From contig NZ_BAABAU010000001.1 of assembly GCF_039537585.1 (NCBI RefSeq), positions 248,001 to 312,000 of the forward strand: 64,000 nt of DNA, given 5' to 3'. A program made the position numbers and the translations under genes. The notes under the pieces were generated by a model, which was not told the DNA's origin, searched no databases, and was given only the letters and a program-made list of their open reading frames with translations. How positions within the stretch are numbered: the stretch's first letter is position 1; every line of letters starts with the position of its first letter. This document shows positions 1-8,729 of this stretch, one piece after another. The stretch comes from Frondihabitans peucedani. Its GTDB lineage: Bacteria > Actinomycetota > Actinomycetes > Actinomycetales > Microbacteriaceae.

Positions 1-39
1 GCTTTCGAAGACCACGACGGGTTCGCCATGCTGACCTGA
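1..39 (+). CDS. 3' end of an upstream gene (partial)
   Basis: The first 39 bases read through as AFEDHDGFAMLT followed by TGA, with C or G at most third codon positions, as in the neighbouring genes. This looks like the last twelve codons of a same-strand gene that begins before the window. It lies 40 bp upstream of the MurR/RpiR-type regulator and could belong to the same operon. The fragment is too short for a family call. Confidence 0.4.
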   Translation, partial: AFEDHDGFAMLT

Positions 40-79
40 ACGGGCAGCGCCGAACACCCGTCAACCGAGAGGGAGCAGC

Positions 80-967
80 ATGTCGATCAACGATGAGATC
101 TTCGCCCGCATGGGCGAACTCAGCCCGGCCGAGAAGAAGGTCGCCAGGACACTCCTGGCCTCCTACCCGAGCGCCGGGCTCGAGAGCGCCGCGACGGTCG
201 CGAAGGCCGCGGGCACCTCGACGCCCACCGTCCTCCGTCTCGTGACCCGGCTCGGCATCGGCAGCTACCCCGACTTCCAGAAGCGTCTCCGCGACGAGAT
301 CACCCACCACATGAACAGCCCGGTGAGCCGCACCGTCGAGGGCATCCGCGACCACGCCCCCGAACCGGTCTTCGAGGCGGCGATGACGGAGAAGACCGCG
401 CTGATCGAGAAGCTCGGCCAGTTCGTGCCCCCGAGCGAGTTCGAGCTGGCCGTGCAGGCGCTCGCGGCGAGGCCCCGGCAGATCGCGATCTCCGGCGGCT
501 ACTTCAGCCGCTACCTCGCGATGCTCCTCGCCACCCAGCTCGATCAGGCGGTGCCAGGGGTCGACTTCGTCGCCGAACCCCTGGGGCACGACATCGGGAA
601 GATCCTGCGCCTGACCGCGGGATCGGTCGCCGTCATCATCGACTTCCGCCGCTACGAGCTCACGGCCAAGCAGGCGGCCGACATCGCCAAGCGGCAGGGC
701 GCGACCGTCATCGTCATCACCGACCAGGGCCTCTCGCCCGCTGCCGAGGGCGCAGACATCGTCCTCCCGGTGCCGGTCGACGGGATCCCGTTCGACTCGT
801 TCGTCGGCCTGCTGGCGCTCCTCGAGGCCCTGGTCGAAGGGGTCCTTCAGGCCACCGACGGCCGCGGGATCGACCGCATGAAGGAGTGGGAGGACACGGT
901 GCAGATCGCCCGCGCCTACCGAGCCACCTCGGTGCTCCAGACCGACTCCGACACCGACGAGAGCTGA
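80..967 (+). CDS. MurR/RpiR family transcriptional regulator (HTH + SIS)
   Basis: A 295-aa sugar-phosphate-responsive regulator. An N-terminal HTH_6/RpiR domain has its recognition region near residues 37-61 (ATVAKAAGTSTPTVLRLVTR). A SIS phosphosugar-binding domain follows from about residue 120 to 250 (RQIAISGGYFSRYLAMLLA). A GAGGGAG ribosome site sits just before the ATG. Such proteins usually bind a phosphorylated sugar or similar ligand and control the adjacent catabolic genes. The SDR gene begins 3 bp downstream, so it probably regulates the following oxidoreductase/hydrolase operon. The ligand cannot be read from sequence. Confidence 0.9.
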   Translation: MSINDEIFARMGELSPAEKKVARTLLASYPSAGLESAATVAKAAGTSTPTVLRLVTRLGIGSYPDFQKRLRDEITHHMNSPVSRTVEGIRDHAPEPVFEAAMTEKTALIEKLGQFVPPSEFELAVQALAARPRQIAISGGYFSRYLAMLLATQLDQAVPGVDFVAEPLGHDIGKILRLTAGSVAVIIDFRRYELTAKQAADIAKRQGATVIVITDQGLSPAAEGADIVLPVPVDGIPFDSFVGLLALLEALVEGVLQATDGRGIDRMKEWEDTVQIARAYRATSVLQTDSDTDES

Positions 968-970
968 GAC

Positions 971-1669
971 ATGACGACATTCGAGGGCCGCACCGCCGTG
1001 GTCACCGGCACCGCCCAGGGCATCGGCAGCGCGATCGCCGCCCTCCTCGACGAGAACGGCGCCACGGTCCACCGCGTCGACCGCGACACGGTCGACCTCT
1101 CCGACACGCGAGCCGTCGAGGAGTTCTTCGAGCGGGTCGGCGGCGTCGACGTGCTCGTGAACAACGCCGGCGGGGTCGTCGGCCAGACGCACGTGCCGAT
1201 CGACGAGCTCGACGACGCCGCCTGGGACGCCGTGATGAACGCCAACATCACCACGACGCGCAACTGCACGAGGGCGGCTGCGCGCTCCATGAAGGCCCGC
1301 GGCTTCGGGCGGATCGTCACGATCTCGTCCGGGGCCGGCCGGAGCGTCAGCCTCACCGGCATCCAGGCCTACGCAACCGCGAAGGCCGCCCAGATCGGCT
1401 TCACCCGGCAGATGGCCCACGAGCTCGGCCCGTTCGGCGTGACAGTCAACTGCATCGCCCCCGGCTTCGTGCTCTCGAACCCCACGACCCAGGCGCAGTG
1501 GGAGTCGTACGGCGACGACGGCCAGCGCGCCCTCCTCGACCGCATCGCCACCCGCCGCACCGGCACCCCGTTCGACATCGCCCGCGGCGTCCTCTTCTTC
1601 GCCGACCCGGAGGCCTCCTGGATCAGCGGCCAGACCATCTCGATCGACGGAGGACACTCCCTCTTCTAG
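971..1669 (+). CDS. SDR family NAD(P)-dependent oxidoreductase
   Basis: A 232-aa classical short-chain dehydrogenase. The cofactor motif TGTAQGIG is at residues 12-19, NNAG at 64-67, catalytic Ser at 119/120 and YxxxK at Tyr134-Lys138. The C-terminal FFADPEASWISGQTISIDGG is typical of FabG-like enzymes. It starts 3 bp after the regulator stop and is followed 14 bp later by the DUF885 gene, so it belongs to the same operon. It probably oxidises or reduces a small hydroxy or keto compound. The substrate is unknown. Confidence 0.9.
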   Translation: MTTFEGRTAVVTGTAQGIGSAIAALLDENGATVHRVDRDTVDLSDTRAVEEFFERVGGVDVLVNNAGGVVGQTHVPIDELDDAAWDAVMNANITTTRNCTRAAARSMKARGFGRIVTISSGAGRSVSLTGIQAYATAKAAQIGFTRQMAHELGPFGVTVNCIAPGFVLSNPTTQAQWESYGDDGQRALLDRIATRRTGTPFDIARGVLFFADPEASWISGQTISIDGGHSLF

Positions 1670-1683
1670 AGGGCGGCATACCC

Positions 1684-3402
1684 ATGAGCATCCGAGACCC
1701 CCGGCTCCTCGCCCTTGGCGAACGCTATTTCGAGACCCAGCACACCTACGACCCCTACAACGCCACCCTCCTCGGCATCGACCGGTTCGACGGTCTCGCA
1801 GGCGACCCGTCGCTCGCCGCGAGCGAGAGCGCCGCAGCGGCGCTCGCCGCGATCGGCCGCGATGTCGACGCCCTCGACACGACGGGGTTCAGCGACGACG
1901 AGCTCGCCGACCGCGACGTGCTCGCCGTCCTGGTGCGAGGAGCGCAGGAGGACGCGGAGCACTCCCTGTGGGCCACCAACGCCTCGGCCAAGGGCTACGT
2001 CAGCAGGCAGGGCCTCGTGTTCCAGGCCGTGCCGGCGATGACGGCGAACGACGACGTGAGCGCCGCCCGCTACCTCTCCCGCCTCGGCGGCCTGGCGGGG
2101 TTCTTCGAGGGCCTCGGGAGGCGCTACGTCGAGGAGGCGGCCCGCGGCCGCACCCCGACGCGCACCGGTGTCGAGCAGGCGATCGCGCAGCTGCAGGGGC
2201 ACCTCGCGCTCGACGCCTCCGACGACGCCCTGCTGGGGCCGGCTCGCGGGGCCTCCGATCCTGCGCTTCTCGATTCGGCCCGCAGGATCGTCGAGAACGA
2301 GATCCGCCCCGCCCTCCGCGCCCTCGTCGACCTGCTGCGAACCGAGCTGCTGCCCGTCGGCCGGGAGGGAGACCGGGTCGGCATCCACGCGGTGCCGGGC
2401 GGCGACACGGCGTACGCGGCCGCGATCCGTCGTCACACGACCACCGACCTCACCGCCGCCGAGATCCACCGCATCGGCCTCGACGTGCTCGACGAGATGC
2501 TCGCCGAGTGGAGCGAGGTCGGCGAGCGGGCCCTCGGCGAGCGGGAGTTCCCCGTCATCGCGGAGCGGCTCCGGAGCGATCCCGCCCTCCGCTTCGAGAC
2601 CAGCGACGAGATCATCGCCGTCGCCCGGGGCGCCCTCGATCGCGCGGACGCCGTCCGCGATGCGTACTTCCCGCGCACCGAGATCCCCGAGTGCGTGATC
2701 GAGATCATCAACCCGATCGACGCCGCCGGCAGCGCCCTCGGCTACTACAGGCCGCCGGCCGTCGACGGCAGCCGGCCGGGCGCCTACTGCGTGCTCGCCA
2801 CCGACCCGGAGGAGCACTTCCGCTACGAGTACGAGTCGCTGTCGTTCCACGAGTCGGTGCCGGGCCACCACCTGCAGCTCGCCACCGCGCAGACCCTCGA
2901 CATCCCCCGCTACCGGCGCTACCTCGACGTCGAGGCGTGCAGCTTCAACGAGGGCTGGGGTCTCTACTCGGAGCAGCTGGCCGACGAGGCGGGCCTCTAC
3001 AGCGACGACCTCTCCCGCCTCGGAATGCTGTCGTTCCGCGCCCTTCGCGCCTGCCGCCTCGTCGTCGACACCGGCATCCACCACTTCGGCTGGACCCGCG
3101 AGCGCGCCGTCGAGTTCATGTACGCGCACACCGCGACGACGCTCGAGCACGTCACGAGCGAGGTCGACCGGTACATCGCGTGGCCGGGACAGGCGCTCGC
3201 CTACATGATCGGCCGGCGCGAGATCCTGCGGCTCCGCGAGGAGGCCCGGGAGGCGCTCGGCGACCGGTTCTCGATCGTGGACTTCCACGGGGTCGTGCTC
3301 GGCTCGGGCGCGGTCCCGCTGACCGTGCTCGCCGGCAACGTCGCCCGCTGGCAGGAGCGCCTGCTCCGCGAGCCCCTCTCCCCCACCGAAAGCGAGAAGT
3401 GA
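1684..3402 (+). CDS. DUF885 family protein (predicted zinc metallopeptidase-like)
   Basis: A 572-aa DUF885 protein. The start ATG (MSIRDPRLLALGERYF) is chosen because it has a GAGGGCGG ribosome site and follows the SDR stop; longer readings overlap the SDR gene. The zinc motif HESVPGHH is at residues 389-396. A downstream NEGWGLYSEQLADE segment carries the likely third metal ligand Glu, as in M1/gluzincin-like DUF885 proteins. No signal peptide is seen, so it is probably cytoplasmic. In this operon it may hydrolyse a peptide- or amide-linked substrate, which is inference. Confidence 0.88.
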   Translation: MSIRDPRLLALGERYFETQHTYDPYNATLLGIDRFDGLAGDPSLAASESAAAALAAIGRDVDALDTTGFSDDELADRDVLAVLVRGAQEDAEHSLWATNASAKGYVSRQGLVFQAVPAMTANDDVSAARYLSRLGGLAGFFEGLGRRYVEEAARGRTPTRTGVEQAIAQLQGHLALDASDDALLGPARGASDPALLDSARRIVENEIRPALRALVDLLRTELLPVGREGDRVGIHAVPGGDTAYAAAIRRHTTTDLTAAEIHRIGLDVLDEMLAEWSEVGERALGEREFPVIAERLRSDPALRFETSDEIIAVARGALDRADAVRDAYFPRTEIPECVIEIINPIDAAGSALGYYRPPAVDGSRPGAYCVLATDPEEHFRYEYESLSFHESVPGHHLQLATAQTLDIPRYRRYLDVEACSFNEGWGLYSEQLADEAGLYSDDLSRLGMLSFRALRACRLVVDTGIHHFGWTRERAVEFMYAHTATTLEHVTSEVDRYIAWPGQALAYMIGRREILRLREEAREALGDRFSIVDFHGVVLGSGAVPLTVLAGNVARWQERLLREPLSPTESEK

Positions 3403-3404
3403 CC

Positions 3405-4256
3405 ATGGATGTCGTCATCAACGGAGCACGCCTGAACGTCGAAGTGGTGGGATCGGACGACGGGCCGGTGCTGATCGCGCACCACGGCGGCGGCGGGATC
3501 GGCTCGCTCGCCGAACCCAGGGCGACCTTCGGCACCCTGGCCGACCGCTTCCGCGTCATCGTCTTCGACGCGCGCGGCTGCGGCCTGAGCGAGGGCGTCG
3601 GCCCCTACTCGCACGAGCAGTGGGCCGCCGACGTCGACGGGCTCCGGCAGTGGGCGGGTGTCGACCGCGTCGCGGTGGCCGGCGGGTCGTACGGCGGCTT
3701 CATCGCCCTCGAATACGCCGTGCGGTACCCGGAGCACGTGTCGGCGATCATCCTGCGCGACACCTCCGCCGACGGGTCGAACCTCGAGCTCGCGTTCGAG
3801 AACGCGCGCGCGCAGACGCGGGTCGAGATCGACTGGGAGCACTTCGACCGCTACTGGGGCGGCACGGTGCGGAGCGACGCCGAGCTCAAGGCCCTGTGGG
3901 CCGAGCTGATCCCGCTCTACGACTTCGAGTACGACGAGGAGAAGTCGACAGCCGCCGTCGAGGCGGGCATCTACCGGCACGAGTCGCACAACGCCTGCTT
4001 CCAGGAGAACTTCCCCACCTACGACCTGAAGGACGACCTGCCGAACGTCGCGGTGCCGACCCTCGTCACGGTCGGGCGCGGCGACTGGGTCACCCCGGTC
4101 AGTGCGTCCGAGACCATCGCGCGTCTCATCCCGGGCAGCGAGCTGGTCGTCTTCGAGAAATCCGGCCACTCGCCGCAGACCGAGGAGCCGGAGAAGTTCC
4201 AGGCGGTGCTGCGGTCGTTCGTCGACCGCGCGGTGCCGGCCCCCGTCACCGCCTGA
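3405..4256 (+). CDS. Alpha/beta-fold hydrolase
   Basis: A 283-aa alpha/beta hydrolase. The nucleophile elbow GGSYGG places Ser at residue 95. The oxyanion loop region is HHGGGGIG near residues 22-29. A C-terminal Asp region (VGRGDWVTP) and His (GHSPQTEEPEKF) complete a normal triad. The ATG begins 2 bp after the DUF885 stop. It resembles proline iminopeptidase and haloalkane/ester hydrolase subfamilies, but the substrate is unknown. It is likely co-expressed with the DUF885 protein. Confidence 0.9.
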   Translation: MDVVINGARLNVEVVGSDDGPVLIAHHGGGGIGSLAEPRATFGTLADRFRVIVFDARGCGLSEGVGPYSHEQWAADVDGLRQWAGVDRVAVAGGSYGGFIALEYAVRYPEHVSAIILRDTSADGSNLELAFENARAQTRVEIDWEHFDRYWGGTVRSDAELKALWAELIPLYDFEYDEEKSTAAVEAGIYRHESHNACFQENFPTYDLKDDLPNVAVPTLVTVGRGDWVTPVSASETIARLIPGSELVVFEKSGHSPQTEEPEKFQAVLRSFVDRAVPAPVTA

Positions 4257-4308
4257 GTCCGGCCCTGCCCGCAGCCTGTTCGCGTCTAACCCCCTCCCGA
4301 GGAGAACC

Positions 4309-5262
4309 ATGAAGATCCACATCATCGGAGCAGGCGCCATCGGCGGCACGCTCGGCGCCCGCATGGCCAGAGACGGCCACGACGTCACCCTCGTCGATGC
4401 CGACGAGGCGCACGTGCGGGCGATCCAGGAGCACGGGCTCCACATCGAGGGCCCGGTCGACGACTTCACCGTCCGCGTCCCGGCCATCACCCCCGACGAG
4501 CTGCCCGCGTCGATCGACCGCGCCATCGTCGCGGTGAAGAGCCTCCACACGGCCTCGGCCGCCGCCCTGCTCCGCGACCGGCTCGCCCCGGAGGGCGTCG
4601 TGCTCACGGTACAGAACGGCCTCACCGCCGACACCCTCGTCGAGGCCGTCGGGCGCGAGCGCATCCTCTGCAGCTTCGTCAACATCGGCGCCGATGTGCT
4701 GGGACCCGGCCGCGTGCTGCAGGGCAACGTGGCCACCTTCCGCGTCGGCGAGATCGATCCCGGGCCGATCACCGACCGCGCGCGGGAGTTCGCCGACGCC
4801 CTCCCCTACGCCGAGGCGACCGACAACGTGCTCGGCTACCTCTGGGGCAAAGAGGTCTACGGAGCGATGATGTGGGCGGGCGCCGTCAGCGACCTCGCCA
4901 TCGCCGAGACGCTCGAGCGCCCCGAGTACCGCCCGCTCATGACCGCGCTCTCCGAAGAGGTGCTCGCCCAGGCGCCCGTGCGCGTCGAGGGCTTCGACGG
5001 CTTCGAGCCGGACGACCTCCCCGGCTCGTTCGACCGCCTCGCCGCGTTCAACCGCCGAAGCGCCAAGACCCACTCGGGCATCTACCGCGACCTCATGGTG
5101 AGAAAGCGCAAGACCGAGGTCGACGAGGTCCACAAAGACATCCAGGGGCCGATCTTCGACCGGGTGGTCGAGATGATCCACGACATCGAAGAGGGCCGCC
5201 GCACCTGCGAGGTCGCCAACCTCGACGAACTCGCAGCCCACGTCGACCGCGTCCGCGCCTGA
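4309..5262 (+). CDS. Ketopantoate reductase-like (ApbA/PanE family) oxidoreductase
   Basis: A 317-aa protein with an N-terminal Rossmann motif IIGAGAIGG and the helical ApbA C-terminal domain. The start ATG has GAGGAG immediately upstream. The family reduces 2-ketopantoate to pantoate with NADPH. Many catabolic operons carry paralogues with other 2-keto or hydroxy substrates. The context here (no pan genes, SDR and ADH neighbours) favours such a paralogue over the housekeeping PanE. Confidence 0.85.
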   Translation: MKIHIIGAGAIGGTLGARMARDGHDVTLVDADEAHVRAIQEHGLHIEGPVDDFTVRVPAITPDELPASIDRAIVAVKSLHTASAAALLRDRLAPEGVVLTVQNGLTADTLVEAVGRERILCSFVNIGADVLGPGRVLQGNVATFRVGEIDPGPITDRAREFADALPYAEATDNVLGYLWGKEVYGAMMWAGAVSDLAIAETLERPEYRPLMTALSEEVLAQAPVRVEGFDGFEPDDLPGSFDRLAAFNRRSAKTHSGIYRDLMVRKRKTEVDEVHKDIQGPIFDRVVEMIHDIEEGRRTCEVANLDELAAHVDRVRA

Positions 5263-5315
5263 TCCGCTACCGGCGTCTCCATCCCCCGCTTCTCTGCATC
5301 CCCGAAAGGTCCACC

Positions 5316-6362
5316 ATGCGCGCAGCCGTCTACCAGTCCGCCGGAGTCGTCGAGGTCGTCGAGGTCCCCGACGCGTCGATCAGCGATCCCAAAGACGCCC
5401 TCGTGAGGGTCGTCCGCTCCTGCATCTGCGGATCCGACCTCTGGGCCTACCGCGGCATCATCGACCGGGCCGCAGGATCACGACTCGGTCACGAGTTCAT
5501 CGGCGTGGTCGAGGCAGTCGGTTCGGAGGTGACGACCGTGAAACCGGGCGACTTCGTGGTCGCGCCGTTCCAGTGGTCGGACAACACCTGCCCCGCCTGC
5601 CTCGACGGCATCCAGACCCGCTGTGAGCACGGCGGCACCTTCGGTGCTCCCGGAACCGACGGGGGCCAGGGCGAAGCCGTGCGCGTGCCCGAGGCGGACG
5701 GCACCCTCGTCGTCGTTCCCGGCGGCCTCGAATCGACCGACCCGCACCTCCTCCCCGGCCTCCTCGCCCTCAGCGACGTCGCGGCCACCGGTCTCCACGG
5801 AGCCGTGCTCGCCGGCGTGACCGAGGGATCGACCGTCGCCGTCGTGGGCGACGGCGCCGTCGGACTCCTGGCCGTCCTCGGCGCGGTGAAGATCCTGAAG
5901 GCCGAGCGCGTGATCCTGATGAGCAGGCACGACGACCGCGCGGCCCTCGGCCGCAGCTACGGGGCCACCGACGTCGTCGCCGAACGCGGCGAGGAGGGCA
6001 TAGCCCGAGTGCGCGACCTCACCGACGGACTCGGCGTCCGCCACGTCGTCGAGGCCGTCGGCACCCCGGAGTCGTGGGAGATGTCGCTCGGCATGGCCCG
6101 GGTCGGCGGCACTGTCGGCGCTGTCGGCGTGCCGCACACCAGCCCGCAGCTCGGCATCTTCACGCCGTTCCGGCAGCACCTGACCCTCCGGTTCGGGATC
6201 GCGCCCGTCAGGCACTACCTGCCCGACCTCGTCCCGCGGGTCATGGACGGCAGCTACGACCCGGGCGCCGTCTTCGACCTGACGCTGCCGCTCGCCGAAG
6301 CCGCCGACGGGTATCTCGCCATGTCGGAGCGCCGATCCATCAAGACCGCGCTCGCCGGATGA
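5316..6362 (+). CDS. Zinc-dependent alcohol dehydrogenase family protein
   Basis: A 348-aa medium-chain dehydrogenase. The catalytic zinc ligands are Cys38 (CGSD) and the His59-Glu60 pair (GHE). The structural-zinc loop is reduced to Cys92, Cys95 and Cys103 (CPACLDGIQTRC), a pattern seen in some bacterial zinc ADH subgroups. A cofactor motif GDGAVG lies mid-protein. It is the last gene of the operon led by the MurR/RpiR regulator, 53 bp after the ketopantoate-reductase-like gene, with a GAAAGG ribosome site. The substrate alcohol or polyol is unknown. Confidence 0.9.
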   Translation: MRAAVYQSAGVVEVVEVPDASISDPKDALVRVVRSCICGSDLWAYRGIIDRAAGSRLGHEFIGVVEAVGSEVTTVKPGDFVVAPFQWSDNTCPACLDGIQTRCEHGGTFGAPGTDGGQGEAVRVPEADGTLVVVPGGLESTDPHLLPGLLALSDVAATGLHGAVLAGVTEGSTVAVVGDGAVGLLAVLGAVKILKAERVILMSRHDDRAALGRSYGATDVVAERGEEGIARVRDLTDGLGVRHVVEAVGTPESWEMSLGMARVGGTVGAVGVPHTSPQLGIFTPFRQHLTLRFGIAPVRHYLPDLVPRVMDGSYDPGAVFDLTLPLAEAADGYLAMSERRSIKTALAG

Positions 6363-6396
6363 GGTAGGTTCGGCACAACGTCCAAGGGGGGCCTCC

Positions 6397-6723
6397 ATGA
6401 TCCTGTTCGGCTCGCGCACCACGCAGAAGCTCGTCGCGGCACTGATCTTCGTCTGCACCGTCTGCCAGCACGAGGCCGCCCAGCGGCTCGTGCGGCGACG
6501 CACCTGGTTCACGCTGTTCTTCGTCCCGATCTTCCCGTTCGGCCACGGCTCGTACACGATCTCCTGCGCCTACTGCGGCAACACGTACGGGGTCTCGCGG
6601 GAGAACGCCGACAGGTTCGTGGCTGACGCCGAAGCGGCGCACGTGAATGCGGAGGCCGACCGGATCCTGTCCGACGAGGACGCCCGGATCCGCGGCGAGC
6701 AGCAGCAGTCCGACCGCGACTGA
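6397..6723 (+). CDS. Zinc-ribbon domain protein, probably membrane-associated
   Basis: A 108-aa protein with an AAGGGGGG ribosome site. Two Cys pairs, CTVC near residue 20 and CAYC near residue 52, form a split zinc ribbon around a hydrophobic stretch TWFTLFFVPIFPF. The C-terminus is charged. It matches the small zinc-ribbon-containing proteins common in Actinobacteria, which have no established function. It lies between the ADH gene and a sensor kinase on the same strand. Confidence 0.75.
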   Translation: MILFGSRTTQKLVAALIFVCTVCQHEAAQRLVRRRTWFTLFFVPIFPFGHGSYTISCAYCGNTYGVSRENADRFVADAEAAHVNAEADRILSDEDARIRGEQQQSDRD

Positions 6724-6745
6724 CGAGGTCCGGCCGCTGCGGCAC

Positions 6746-6751
6746 TAGCGT
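6746..6751 (+). promoter_or_regulatory. -10 box for the sensor kinase (leaderless-type)
   Basis: TAGCGT stands 7 nt before the GTG start at 6759, so transcription would begin at or near the start codon. No ribosome site is visible in between. Confidence 0.45.
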
Positions 6752-6758
6752 TGCAGGG

Positions 6759-8033
6759 GTGTGGACCTCGATCGAACGCCGACCCCTCCTCGTCGACGTC
6801 ATCGTCGCCGTCGTGGCGTTCGCGTTCTTCGGCGTGCTCGACGTCACCCGGACCGGCTGGCAGACGCTGCCGGTCGACGCCCTCTTCGCTCTGGCGGTCG
6901 CCTTCCGGCGCCGCTCCCCCGGCGTAGGCCTGGCGATCGCCTGGGTCGGCGCCGTCGTCCAGCTGGTCGTCCTGCCGTCGTTCATCAACGGCGACGTGCT
7001 GATCGCCGTCGTGATCTTCGCGACGAGTCTGGCCCGGCAGCCGGTCGTCCAGCGCCTCGGGCTCGTGTCGAGCGTCGCGGGCGGCATCATCGCGAGCGTC
7101 AAGCTCGTCCTCGTCACCGGCGACTTCCTACCCCACGGCCAGTCGGACTCGCAGGAGGCGTTCTCCCGGGTCATCTACTCCGTCGGTGTGGCCGGCGTCG
7201 TCGCCGCCGCGCTGGCGCTGTTCTGGCTCCTCGGGATGATCGCGCGCGTCCGCCGCGAACTGCTGACGGCGCGGCTCGAGCGGCTCGAGGGCGAGCAGGA
7301 TCTCCTCCGCGCCGAGCTCCGAGTCGCTCAAGAGACGGAGCGCACCCGCATCTCCCGCGAGATGCACGACGCCATCGGGCACTCGCTCGCGGTGATCATC
7401 GCCCAGTCCGACGGGGCGAGGTACGCGGTCGCGAAGAACCCCGCCGCCGCCACCGACGCGCTCGGCGTGATCAACCGGTCGGCGCGGTCGGCGCTCGACG
7501 ACGTGAGCGAGCTCCTGAGCGTCCTCGCCACCTCGACCGGGCACGAGGGCTCCCTCGGCGTCGCCGACCTCGACACCCTGCTGACGAACATGGAGTCGTC
7601 GGGCCTCGCGATCTCGTTCAACGAGACGGGCGACCGGCTGGATCTGTCGCGATCCTGCGATCTCGCGCTGTTCCGGGTCGTGCAGGAGGTTCTGACCAAC
7701 GCCCTCAAGCACGGCGGCCCCGGCACGACGGTCTCGGTCGCCCTTACCTGGTCGACGCAGGCCGTGACGGTCGACTCGGTCACGACCGAGACCGACGGCC
7801 CTGACCTGCTCGGGCGCGATGCCGACGGCCCCGACCTGCTCGGGCGCGCGGAGGCCGACGACGGCCCGCCGTCGGCCGAGCCGGCACCGACCCGCGGCGG
7901 GCACGGCATCGCGGGCATGGTCGAGCGCGTCCGGCTCGTCGGCGGCAGCGTGACGGCGGGCCCTCGCGCCGACGGAGTCCGCGGCTTCGCGGTCCACGCC
8001 ACGATCCCCCACGCACCCGGAGGTGCCGAATGA
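6759..8033 (+). CDS. Two-component sensor histidine kinase (HisKA_3, NarL-partner type)
   Basis: A 424-aa kinase starting at GTG. Four or five N-terminal membrane segments span about residues 7-175, followed by a coiled linker. The HisKA_3 dimerisation domain has phospho-His203 in REMHDAIGHS, and HATPase_c carries GHGIAGMVERV. An unusual acidic insert with a 30-bp in-frame tandem duplication (DGPDLLGR twice) sits just before the GHGIAGM box, in the ATP-lid region. The gene overlaps its response regulator by ATGA. The signal is unknown. Confidence 0.93.
   Translation: MWTSIERRPLLVDVIVAVVAFAFFGVLDVTRTGWQTLPVDALFALAVAFRRRSPGVGLAIAWVGAVVQLVVLPSFINGDVLIAVVIFATSLARQPVVQRLGLVSSVAGGIIASVKLVLVTGDFLPHGQSDSQEAFSRVIYSVGVAGVVAAALALFWLLGMIARVRRELLTARLERLEGEQDLLRAELRVAQETERTRISREMHDAIGHSLAVIIAQSDGARYAVAKNPAAATDALGVINRSARSALDDVSELLSVLATSTGHEGSLGVADLDTLLTNMESSGLAISFNETGDRLDLSRSCDLALFRVVQEVLTNALKHGGPGTTVSVALTWSTQAVTVDSVTTETDGPDLLGRDADGPDLLGRAEADDGPPSAEPAPTRGGHGIAGMVERVRLVGGSVTAGPRADGVRGFAVHATIPHAPGGAE
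7792..7848 (+). repeat. 30-bp in-frame tandem duplication inside the kinase gene
   Basis: The block starting CCGACGGCC recurs 30 bp later with one silent difference (C to T) over 27 bases. It encodes DGPDLLGR twice. Confidence 0.85.
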
Positions 8034-8701
8034 CCACGATCCGTGTCGGTCTGGCCGACGATCAGCCGCTCTTCCGCGCCGGGATCCGCATGATCCTCGA
8101 CTCGCAGGACGACTTCGAGGTCGTCTGGGAGGCCGGTGACGGCGCCGAGGCCGTCGACCGGTCCCGCGCGGAGCCGGTCGACCTGGTGCTGATGGATCTC
8201 GAGATGCCCCGCATGGGCGGGGTCGAGGCGACCTCGGCGATCCTGCACCCCGACGATCCCGCCGATGTGGTCGCGGGCCTCCGCATCGTCGTCCTGACGA
8301 CCTTCGAACTCACCGACACCACGTTCAAGGCGATCCAGGCCGGGGCGAGCGGGTTCCTGCTGAAGAACGCCGACCCGGAGTTCCTCCTCGCCTCGCTCCG
8401 GACGATCCACGCAGGATCGGCCGTGGTCGCCCCGTCGGTGATGACCGGCCTGGTCGAGCGGTTCGCCCGCCGCTCGGCGGTGGTCGACACCGACGCCCTC
8501 GAGCAGCTCACCGCGCGCGAGCGCGAGATCTTCGCCCTGCTGGCCGCAGGGCTCAGCAACAACGAGATCGCCGCCGACCGTCAGCTGAGCGATGCGACGG
8601 TGAAGACCCACGTGAGCAGGATCCTCGGCAAGCTCGAGCTCCGAGACCGCGTCCAGCTGGTGATCTTCGCCTACGAGAACGGACTCGTCTCCACGGCCTG
8701 A
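8030..8701 (+). CDS. NarL/FixJ family response regulator
   Basis: A 223-aa regulator. The receiver domain has the acidic pair Asp10-Asp11 and phospho-acceptor Asp56 (LVLMDLEMP). The C-terminal LuxR-type HTH (LTAREREIFALLAAGLSNNEIA) lies near residues 160-215. The start overlaps the kinase stop by 4 nt, so the two are translationally coupled. Targets are not evident. Confidence 0.95.
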   Translation: MTTIRVGLADDQPLFRAGIRMILDSQDDFEVVWEAGDGAEAVDRSRAEPVDLVLMDLEMPRMGGVEATSAILHPDDPADVVAGLRIVVLTTFELTDTTFKAIQAGASGFLLKNADPEFLLASLRTIHAGSAVVAPSVMTGLVERFARRSAVVDTDALEQLTAREREIFALLAAGLSNNEIAADRQLSDATVKTHVSRILGKLELRDRVQLVIFAYENGLVSTA

Positions 8702-8713
8702 CCGGCGCGCCGG
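8702..8713. terminator. Palindrome between convergent genes
   Basis: A perfect 12-bp palindrome, CCGGCGCGCCGG, directly follows the response-regulator stop and faces the convergent glycosyltransferase stop at 8730. There is no T-tract, so a terminator role is only possible. Confidence 0.25.
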
Positions 8714-8729
8714 CCGACTCGGGAGCTCG

